This document shows, piece by piece, positions 17,742-23,883 of a DNA stretch of 30,456 nt; within the stretch, counting starts at the first letter, position 1; every line of letters begins with the position of its first letter. A program made the translations under genes and the position numbers. The notes beneath the pieces were generated by a model. The model was not told where the DNA came from, did not search any database, and saw only the letters and a program-made list of their open reading frames with translations. Source of the stretch: Oceanococcus sp041619555 (GTDB lineage Bacteria > Pseudomonadota > Gammaproteobacteria > Nevskiales > Oceanococcaceae); the NCBI GenBank assembly GCA_041619555.1, contig JBFKDQ010000045.1, positions 1 through 30,456 on the forward strand. Direction: 5' to 3'.

Positions 17742-18713
17742 TCACCTGAGCAGGGCGGCGCCGGAGGGATGATTGCTGCCATGCACCTGCACGTGACAGT
17801 TGTTGCAGCTGCGCAAGGATAGCATCGCGCTCGGTCCGCTCTCGGGGCTCATTGCGAGACTGGGGTGGCCGGCCTGGCTATGACATTGCTGGCAAAGCCA
17901 GGGCGGGCGCTGCTTCAGCAGGGCCGGGTGATTGGCGCCGTGAGCCTGGTGACACAGGCCGCAGTCCTCGCTGACCGGGGCGTGCTCCCACAGGAACGGC
18001 CCCCGCTTTTCCGCATGGCAGCCGAAACAGCCGTCATTCGGGCTCATGCCGGACAACAGATGGTCCTGCACCGTGCCGTGGGCGGCATGACAGTCGCCGC
18101 AGCGCAGCTCGCCGTTGTGCAGCGGGTGGGCGGAAGCCTGCAGGCTCTGGGCCAGTTCACGCGTATGGCACTGGCTGCAGACCGCATTCTGCTGCAGCGG
18201 AGAAAGGATGGGGTCATGCGGCTGGTGGACGCGGTGACAGCTGGCGCAGCTTAAATCGGCGGCCTCGTGTTCGCTGCCGGTCCAATGCTTGCGGCTGCCG
18301 GCCTGATGGCAGTTCAGACAGGCCTGATTCTGCTCGGTGGTGCCGGCCGTGGAATGCGGACCGAAATAGGGCGGCGGCGGGCGAGTTTCGCCGGCCGCCA
18401 CGCGTCCGGCATGGTCCGCTGCCGGACCATGGCAGGCTTCACATTGCAGGCCATTGAACGGGCTGCGTGGATCGGCCCGCTGGCCGTGCGGGGTTTCGAA
18501 GATGGTGAGCACCGGAAATTCGCTGTCTTCGTCATGACACTTCAGGCAGGTGTCCGCACCCCGGCGCGAATAGCTTGGCGGCGCGCTGTCTTCATCACCG
18601 CTCACCGGCGCGGCGACCGGCGCTTCGGCCAGCGCGATCTGGTTCAGGCCCAGGATGAGCAGGGCCGACCCGACCAGGCTGACCGCGCGCCGCGGCAGCC
18701 GGCAGATGCTCAT
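17742..18713 (-). CDS. mtrA: Periplasmic decaheme c-type cytochrome, MtrA/DmsE family
   Basis: This 323-aa protein has exactly ten CxxCH heme motifs, starting at C56, C91, C132, C156, C179, C205, C229, C251, C274 and C303. That number and size are diagnostic of MtrA/DmsE/PioA-type cytochromes. A signal peptide covers about residues 1-30. ATG 18713 gives a 4-nt ATGA overlap with the stop of the surface cytochrome gene; the frame extends upstream to 18881 but only inside that gene, with a non-secretory sequence. It would sit inside the MtrB barrel and relay electrons between periplasmic carriers and the surface decaheme protein. Heme attachment needs the Ccm system, which is not in the window. 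Confidence 0.95.
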   Translation of the reverse strand: MSICRLPRRAVSLVGSALLILGLNQIALAEAPVAAPVSGDEDSAPPSYSRRGADTCLKCHDEDSEFPVLTIFETPHGQRADPRSPFNGLQCEACHGPAADHAGRVAAGETRPPPPYFGPHSTAGTTEQNQACLNCHQAGSRKHWTGSEHEAADLSCASCHRVHQPHDPILSPLQQNAVCSQCHTRELAQSLQASAHPLHNGELRCGDCHAAHGTVQDHLLSGMSPNDGCFGCHAEKRGPFLWEHAPVSEDCGLCHQAHGANHPALLKQRPPWLCQQCHSQAGHPSLAMSPESGPSAMLSLRSCNNCHVQVHGSNHPSGAALLR

Positions 18714-20908
18714 GGCAGGCCGTGGCTGATGGCGATATCCGCGCTGCGGCCGGGGCCGTGGCAGAGGGCGCAGGTTTCGGTGAAACTGCCGTTGTCGACC
18801 ATGCTCTGCGGCGTGCTGAATGCGGCGCCATTGTGTTCCATGTGGGCGCGGGCCAGCTGGCCGTCGTGGCAGGACGAGCAAACGGCCGCCGTCGGCGTGA
18901 TGTTCAGGTCATCATCCGGATTGGACTGGCTGGCGCCGGTATCCACGGTGGTGGCGAGCACTTCGGGGCGCAGGGGCAGAGCATAGGTGTTGGCGCTGTG
19001 ACAGGCGGTGCAGTCACTGAGCTCGCCCGGGTAGCTCACGTGGCTGTAATCGTTCGCCGTGCCGCCGAAGCCGTAGGCCACGTAGGGCGTCTCACGCTGA
19101 TGCGCCGCATGGATGGCGTGAATCATGTACTTGAAATCAATGCTTTGTTCGACCTTGCCATCGAGGCTGGTGGCCGGGTCAGCCGGCCGCCGGCGGATGT
19201 CGGTGGCATTGGCGTTATGACAGATCACGCAGTTCTGCGGTTCGTCGGTGCGGTTGTTGCCGTGCAGGCTGAGCTGGGCATGGCACTGATTGCATTTGGC
19301 GATTTCGACGACCTGGCGCCGGCTCTGGGCGCTGGTGTCGGTGATCGCAAAGTAGCGCAGGGCCGAGGTGACCGGCACGCTGTCGGTGTAGCTGCCATCG
19401 CTGTCATAGTCGCCAGCCGGATGACCCTCCAGCGAGACCACGCCGCTGCCGCTGACGCTGGTCGGAATGGCCACCGTCGAGCGCACGGTGTAGCTGCCGT
19501 CGTCGTTGGCCGTGGCGGTGCGCAAGGCATCGATGGAGACGGGCAGGGCCGGCGCACTGCCACTGCCGACATTGCTGTGGTCCTTGTTGTTCCAGCCGAT
19601 GTCCACGGCCAGGCGGCTGGCGCGGTTGGCAAGCTGGGTCCAGGCCGGATCGCTCGCGAGCGTGTACGGCGTGTCACTGTTTTGCGGGTCCGTGACGGAA
19701 AAGCGGACCTGCGGAAACTCGCCGGGGCCGGTGTTGCTGACATCCAGAATATTGAATGCAAATCGGGCGCCTGCCACGGCGGCGGGAATCTGATGGGATT
19801 GCGCCACGCTGCCGACAAAGGCGCCGTCGGCATGGCACAAGGTGCATTCGGAATTGTCCGCCACGAACTTCGCCGCGCTGTGGCCGGCGCCGGTTTCGAA
19901 ATTGACATCATCATGACAGGCGCCGCAGGCCTCGCGGCTGGGCCGGGTCTGCCAGTTGCCGGCCTGTGGCGTTGCCGGGTTGGCGCCATCGTGACAGCGT
20001 TCGCAATGGCGGATGTCCTGCGGGTAGATCAGATCAGAATAATCATGCTTGCTGTCGCGAAAACCCCATACCGCGTATTCACCGCCGGCCTGCACGCTGG
20101 GCAGATTCTGACCCCGGTGAATCCTGTGCACCAGCACCGTCATGTCCATGCTTTCGCCGCTGTTTGCATCCACGGTGCCCGGGTTGTGGCAGGTCACGCA
20201 ATACTGGATCTCGGTGCGCCCGCCGCCGTGGATGGCGAGCTTGCCATGGCAGGTATTGCAGGTTTCGGTGGTGACGATTTCTCTTTGCTTGATGGCATCG
20301 GTCGCGCCATCAGCCGGGCGCCAGGTGTAGGCTGCGTTGACCACCGGCAAGCCGCCACCACTGATCTGCAAGGCGACCCGATGGGTCAGTTGCGGCTCAT
20401 AGGACACCGCAATCGGACTGCTCACGGTCTTGATGTCGGTGGCGAAGCGGTAGGTGTAGCGGCCGTCGCCGTGATCCTCCAGCGTGCCATTGCGCTCCGC
20501 GGTGGCCTGGATCTGATCGACCGTCCCCGGCCCCACGCTGCCGGCTTGCTCGGTGCGGTTCACATAGCTTTGCCAGCGATCGGGATTGCCGTTGCTGCCC
20601 GGAATCAGTTTCGCCAGGGTGAAACGGATCGAACTGGCGGGCAGGCCGACGAAAGGGACGTTTTTCTCATTGCGCAGGCTGAATTGAATCTGCGGCGGGC
20701 TGCCGATCGTGACCCCGGAAATCTCGGCCTGCAGACGCTCGGCATCCGCGCTGACGCCAGGCGGCGATGTGCCGGGCGGTCCGGCGGGGCCGGGAATGCC
20801 GGGTGGACCCATGGCGCCGTCGTCGCCGCTGCAGGCGGCCAGCAGAGTGCCGAGAACAGCCAGCAGCAGCCCCTGGCGAAAAACGTATCCGGCCTGGTTC
20901 TTGTTCAT
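18710..20908 (-). CDS. mtrC: Surface decaheme c-type cytochrome lipoprotein, OmcA/MtrC family
   Basis: This 732-aa lipoprotein has a lipobox LAAC with the acylated Cys at residue 26 and Ser at +2, consistent with outer-membrane sorting. Ten CxxCH motifs fall in two groups of five: C217, C237, C302, C328, C355 and C539, C560, C633, C677, C713. The groups are separated by a cytochrome-free region of about 180 residues. This matches the MtrC/OmcA layout of beta-domain, pentaheme, beta-domain, pentaheme. A collagen-like Gly-Pro-rich segment (about residues 31-51) links the lipid anchor to the first domain. It is the first gene of the operon. The Shine-Dalgarno (GAGGCAGG) and upstream region lie in repeat copy 1, with an FNR-type box centred 69 bp upstream of the ATG. 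The symbol denotes the family; OmcA versus MtrC cannot be separated by eye. Confidence 0.94.
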   Translation of the reverse strand: MNKNQAGYVFRQGLLLAVLGTLLAACSGDDGAMGPPGIPGPAGPPGTSPPGVSADAERLQAEISGVTIGSPPQIQFSLRNEKNVPFVGLPASSIRFTLAKLIPGSNGNPDRWQSYVNRTEQAGSVGPGTVDQIQATAERNGTLEDHGDGRYTYRFATDIKTVSSPIAVSYEPQLTHRVALQISGGGLPVVNAAYTWRPADGATDAIKQREIVTTETCNTCHGKLAIHGGGRTEIQYCVTCHNPGTVDANSGESMDMTVLVHRIHRGQNLPSVQAGGEYAVWGFRDSKHDYSDLIYPQDIRHCERCHDGANPATPQAGNWQTRPSREACGACHDDVNFETGAGHSAAKFVADNSECTLCHADGAFVGSVAQSHQIPAAVAGARFAFNILDVSNTGPGEFPQVRFSVTDPQNSDTPYTLASDPAWTQLANRASRLAVDIGWNNKDHSNVGSGSAPALPVSIDALRTATANDDGSYTVRSTVAIPTSVSGSGVVSLEGHPAGDYDSDGSYTDSVPVTSALRYFAITDTSAQSRRQVVEIAKCNQCHAQLSLHGNNRTDEPQNCVICHNANATDIRRRPADPATSLDGKVEQSIDFKYMIHAIHAAHQRETPYVAYGFGGTANDYSHVSYPGELSDCTACHSANTYALPLRPEVLATTVDTGASQSNPDDDLNITPTAAVCSSCHDGQLARAHMEHNGAAFSTPQSMVDNGSFTETCALCHGPGRSADIAISHGLP

Positions 20909-20970
20909 TGCGCCTGCCTCATCCGCTTCGTTTTGCCTGTTGCAAACTATGCCATGAAAAATTCGTGCAG

Positions 20971-20984
20971 TTGACGTGCATCAG
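20971..20984. promoter_or_regulatory. FNR/CRP-type box upstream of mtrC
   Basis: TTGAC-GTGC-ATCAG matches the FNR consensus TTGAT-N4-ATCAA at 8 of 10 half-site positions. It is conserved in both repeat copies. Its centre is 69 bp before the mtrC ATG. A possible mtrC-facing -10 (CATAGT, complement of 20946-20951) lies about 29 bp from the box centre, close to class II activator spacing. Which regulator binds is inference. Confidence 0.55.
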
Positions 20985-21069
20985 TTTTTCAAATGTCGGA
21001 CATGGTACGAACATCCCGCCTGGAGTATCGGGCTCGTCCATCGACCGGCTGCGGACATTTGGAGTGATC

Positions 21070-21109
21070 AGGCGTGAAGTTCTGATCAAGCTCGGTTTTC
21101 TGCTGGGGG
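21070..21109 (+). pseudogene. Truncated remnant of the diheme cytochrome gene start
   Basis: Within repeat copy 1, positions 21070-21109 align in frame with the first 14 codons of the cytochrome gene at 23196; codons for LIKLG and LLG are preserved. The ATG has become AGG, and similarity stops after codon 13-14. No CxxCH follows in any frame nearby. It is a dead 5' fragment. Confidence 0.75.
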
Positions 21110-21301
21110 TTCTACCCCGTTTCCACGGGCGGTTTGGATACGGCGTCGGGCTTCTGATCTTGATCGGCGACGCTTGGCCTGATTCTCTCCCTTTCGGTGA
21201 GATCAGTGATCCACTTTGTTTCAGGCTCGAGGGCCGGAACATCCCGCTTCAGCAGAGACAGGACGTGAGCTGCTCGCTGGCCAGGCTTGCCGCCCAGACT
21301 C
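21110..21301. other. Unassigned sequence between repeat copy 1 and marR
   Basis: This 192-bp stretch lies beyond the right edge of repeat copy 1 and before the end of the MarR gene. It shows no gene, no match to the continuation of the cytochrome gene, and no clear terminator for the MarR gene that reads toward it. It may be part of the material that came in with the MarR-Rieske cassette. Confidence 0.5.
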
Positions 21302-21745
21302 CTAAGGATGACCGAGTTCCTGCAAGGCGCGGGCTCGGATGGTCAGCAACAGCTCCAGCAGCCTCTGGGCATCGGGTCCTTCCAGCGGCACGACGTCGGA
21401 ATCCAACTCGCGGACGCCGGCGGCATCGAAGGCTTTTCTGAGTTCTTTTCCCGTCTCCGACAGCTTGACGAAGACCAATCTGCGGTCTTTCGAGCCCTGT
21501 TCACGGATGACATAACCTTTCCTGACCAGAGCATCGATCTGGCGGGTCAGTGTCGATGGGCCTTTGACCGTCCATTTGCCCAGGTCAGAAACCGATTGAT
21601 TGTCCTGATCCCAAAGCTGGTTCAGCAACACGGATTCTTCTGGCGTGATGTTCAGACCTGCATCCTTGATTCTTTGGGCCGCCAGTTGTCGCAGGAGGTT
21701 GCCCGTCTTGGTGATGTGGTAGGTCAGTGAACTTGAAATGTCCAT
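21302..21745 (-). CDS. MarR family transcriptional regulator
   Basis: This 147-aa protein has the MarR winged-helix layout. An N-terminal dimerisation helix is followed by a helix-turn-helix (LGKWTVKGPSTLTRQIDALVRKGYV, about residues 56-80). The wing is REQGSKDRRLVFVKLSETGKEL, whose D-R-R is the family hallmark, and a C-terminal helix closes the dimer. It is transcribed divergently from the Rieske oxygenase gene across a 137-bp gap that contains an inverted repeat. That is the usual arrangement for a MarR repressor of its neighbour, with the oxygenase substrate or product as a likely inducer. No strong Shine-Dalgarno precedes ATG 21745. Confidence 0.93.
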   Translation of the reverse strand: MDISSSLTYHITKTGNLLRQLAAQRIKDAGLNITPEESVLLNQLWDQDNQSVSDLGKWTVKGPSTLTRQIDALVRKGYVIREQGSKDRRLVFVKLSETGKELRKAFDAAGVRELDSDVVPLEGPDAQRLLELLLTIRARALQELGHP

Positions 21746-21814
21746 GGGTGGGAATGGGGCGTCAATGGGCGGAGGGCAGCTGCATTCTATCCAGGTGACA
21801 GGTCAGCTAATACA

Positions 21815-21829
21815 TTTGCATTAAGCAAA
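21815..21829. promoter_or_regulatory. Candidate MarR operator
   Basis: TTTGC-ATTAA-GCAAA is a perfect 5-bp-arm inverted repeat within the marR/Rieske divergent gap. It is AT-rich and 54 bp upstream of the Rieske start. MarR proteins bind palindromes of this size. Assignment rests on position and symmetry only. Confidence 0.45.
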
Positions 21830-21882
21830 GATTGTAGATGGCAAACATAATGAGCGGACAATAAGCGCAAATGGAGGGACAG

Positions 21883-23001
21883 ATGCGTATAGAAAGCAAG
21901 GCGAAATCCGCCGATTACGGGCTCGGCCCGTTCAATTTTCCCCGCGGCTGGTTTGTTGTGGCCGAATCCAGCGAGCTCACGGACAAACCCTTGGGCATCT
22001 CCTTTTTCGGCAAAGAATTCGCGGTCTATCGTGGGGAGTCGGGAAAGCTTGTCGTGCTCGACGCCTATTGTGCGCACATGGGCACCCACCTCGCGAAAAG
22101 CACGTCGGCGCATATTTCCCAGATGGGCCGAAATATCGAGGGCGACTCGATCCGCTGTCCGTATCACGCCTGGAAGTACGGCCCCGATGGTGCCTTGGAG
22201 GACATTCCATATGAAACCGGGAGCTGCCCGAAAGCCTTTGCACTGACATCGTATCCCGTCGTGGAAACGTTGGGATGCATCATGATGTGGCATTGCCCGG
22301 AGAAGAGCAGTCCCCAGTTCTCACCCCCCAAACTGCCGGCCTGGGATCAGGGCAACGCGATTCACTGGCAACTTGACCACCTCGGCCAGCTCAACCTCCA
22401 TCAAATTGAAATCATCGACAACATGGCGGATGTCCATCATCTGGGTCCGACCCACGGTGCGCCATGTGAGTACTTTGAAAATGAATTCCGCGGGGTCCAG
22501 CTGATCCAGCGCCAGGGTGGGTTTCTTGACTACTACAAGGCCCACCTGGATACCGTCACCTGGTATACGGGACCGGGCCTGCTGCTGTCCAAGCAGGCGT
22601 TTGGCGGGTTGGTCCGTTATGAATTCATTGCCAATACGCCCGTTGACGATGGCCTGACGCAGGCCTGGCATGGGCTGCTTTGCCTTGCGTCATCGGAAAC
22701 GCCCACCCAGGAGGATCTCGATCAGGCGAGACGGTCTCAGGCCGAAGCTCTGGAGACATTCTCCGCCGATTTCCAGGTCTGGGAGAACAAACGTCCTGCA
22801 ATAAAAGTGATGCAGTCCCGACGCGATGGTCGATTCCGGCAGGTCAGGGACTGGCTCAGCCAATTCTACATGCCGATCACAGCAGGCCTGGACGTGCAGG
22901 CGAAACTGGACGGGGTTCTCGCGGTGGAGCACTTTCCGCGGCCGAGTACCGAGGCCAGGGAATCGGGGTTTGAAGACGATTGTTTCAGGTTCCAGGCTTA
23001 G
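21883..23001 (+). CDS. Rieske non-heme iron oxygenase, steroid-hydroxylase-like
   Basis: This 372-aa oxygenase has an N-terminal Rieske [2Fe-2S] domain with C63-x-H65 in CAHMGTHL and C92-x2-H95 in CPYHAWKYG. A catalytic domain carries the mononuclear iron motif in EIIDNMADVHHLGPTH. ATG 21883 is preferred over ATG 21871 because GGAGGGA lies five bases before it and the first ATG has no such site. The CxHMG and DNxADxxH style resembles KshA and the DAF-36/Neverland sterol oxygenases, so a steroid-like or other hydrophobic substrate is plausible. The gap between the two cluster ligand pairs is about 26 residues, longer than the 15-17 of KshA. A reductase partner is not in the window. Control by the divergent MarR protein is likely. 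Confidence 0.88.
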   Translation: MRIESKAKSADYGLGPFNFPRGWFVVAESSELTDKPLGISFFGKEFAVYRGESGKLVVLDAYCAHMGTHLAKSTSAHISQMGRNIEGDSIRCPYHAWKYGPDGALEDIPYETGSCPKAFALTSYPVVETLGCIMMWHCPEKSSPQFSPPKLPAWDQGNAIHWQLDHLGQLNLHQIEIIDNMADVHHLGPTHGAPCEYFENEFRGVQLIQRQGGFLDYYKAHLDTVTWYTGPGLLLSKQAFGGLVRYEFIANTPVDDGLTQAWHGLLCLASSETPTQEDLDQARRSQAEALETFSADFQVWENKRPAIKVMQSRRDGRFRQVRDWLSQFYMPITAGLDVQAKLDGVLAVEHFPRPSTEARESGFEDDCFRFQA

Positions 23002-23038
23002 GCCTGGGGCGGCTTGACCGCATGCCGGAGGAGAACGG

Positions 23039-23235
23039 CCTGCCTCATCCGCTTTGTCTTGCCTGTCGCAAACGAGGTCATGAAAAAATCGTGCAGTTGA
23101 CGTAAATCAGTCTCTCGCATCTGCGACATGGTACGAATATCGCATACTGGGAATCAGGGTCGTCGGTCGACCGGCTGCGGATATTTGGAGGGACCATGGG
23201 TGAAATTCTGATCAAGCTCGGTTTGCTGCTGGGGG
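23039..23235. repeat. Divergent promoter repeat, copy 2 (next to the diheme cytochrome)
   Basis: This is the gapless partner of 20913-21109. Here the cytochrome side is intact (Shine-Dalgarno GGAGGGA, ATG 23196, first codons). The mtrC-facing side still carries the mtrC Shine-Dalgarno complement but no mtrC gene, and the -10-like CATAGT of copy 1 is changed to CCTCGT. It begins 37 bp after the Rieske stop codon. Confidence 0.92.
23097..23110. promoter_or_regulatory. FNR/CRP-type box upstream of the diheme cytochrome
   Basis: TTGAC-GTAA-ATCAG has the same half-sites as the box in copy 1, while two of its four spacer bases differ. Its centre lies 92 bp before the cytochrome ATG. Retention of all ten half-site bases in a block with 36 other changes is suggestive of selection. 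Confidence 0.5.
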
Positions 23236-23804
23236 CCTTTGCGCTGCCGCAGAGCCTGCTGCATGCCGCCGGTCCGGCACTCGATTGCGATGATTGTCAC
23301 GGCAAAAATGGCATCAGTGAGCATGGCGAGGTGCCGACAATTGCCGGCCTGTCCCGCTACTATTTCGAGCAGAGCATGGCGGCCTACCGTGCCGATGCCC
23401 GAGCCTGCCCGCCCACCCCGTATCGCAGCGGCGATCTTAATCGACCCAAGCGTGGCATGTGCGAAATTGCCAAGAAGTACAATGAGAAGCAGAGTGCGCA
23501 GATGGCGGCCAGTTATGCTTCCAAGCCCTTCAAAGCGGCGCAGCAGGTGACCGATCCGGCGATGGTGGCGCGCGGCGCCAAGATTCACCAGGCCGACTGC
23601 GAGCGCTGCCACACCAAAGCCGGTGCGGTGGCCGATGACGATGCGGGCATTCTGGCCGGGCAGTGGAAGGAATACCTGGTGTTCAGCATGAATGACATGC
23701 TCCAGGGCACCCGGCCCACCTTGCCAAAAATGCTCAGCAAGTTGCAGGCACTCAAGGCCGAAGAAATTGAGGCGCTGGCCCATTTCTACGCCGCGCAGCG
23801 CTGA
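23196..23804 (+). CDS. Periplasmic diheme cytochrome c (c4/flavocytochrome-subunit-like)
   Basis: This 202-aa protein has an N-terminal signal peptide ending near residue 25 (LLHAAG). Two CxxCH motifs are C31-DDCH and C135-ERCH, about 100 residues apart, as in two-domain class I cytochromes such as c4 or the FccA-type subunit of flavocytochrome c sulfide dehydrogenase. PTIAGLSRYYFEQSMAAYR and ILAGQWKEYLVFSMNDM are the repeated helix segments of each domain; methionines at about 122 and 170-185 could be axial ligands. The start ATG 23196 has a strong GGAGGGA. By position it is a candidate electron carrier for the Mtr conduit, and its promoter is a duplicate of the mtrC promoter region. The next gene starts 79 bp downstream and may be co-transcribed. 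Confidence 0.88.
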   Translation: MGEILIKLGLLLGAFALPQSLLHAAGPALDCDDCHGKNGISEHGEVPTIAGLSRYYFEQSMAAYRADARACPPTPYRSGDLNRPKRGMCEIAKKYNEKQSAQMAASYASKPFKAAQQVTDPAMVARGAKIHQADCERCHTKAGAVADDDAGILAGQWKEYLVFSMNDMLQGTRPTLPKMLSKLQALKAEEIEALAHFYAAQR

Positions 23805-23883
23805 TTGTTCAACTTCATCCTGGCCTTGCAGCGTGCCTTGAGCCGCGAGGTCGGTCGATCGCTTTCTGCCTGAGCCTGCCGCG

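Larger units (their letters stand above)
20913..21109. repeat. Divergent promoter repeat, copy 1 (next to mtrC)
   Basis: This 197-bp block aligns without a single gap to 23039-23235 in the same orientation; I count 36 mismatches, about 82% identity. It runs from the mtrC Shine-Dalgarno to what were the first 14 codons of the diheme cytochrome gene. It is therefore a whole divergent promoter. Here the mtrC side is intact and the cytochrome side is truncated. Its right end coincides with a small perfect inverted repeat (GGGGT-TCT-ACCCC, 21106-21118). Confidence 0.92.

Noticed and set aside
18722..20974. A 750-codon open frame on the plus strand opposite mtrC
   Set aside because: mtrC on the other strand has ten heme motifs in order. 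The antisense frame gives an Ala/Gly/Val/His-rich sequence without domains; long antisense frames are common in GC-rich DNA.
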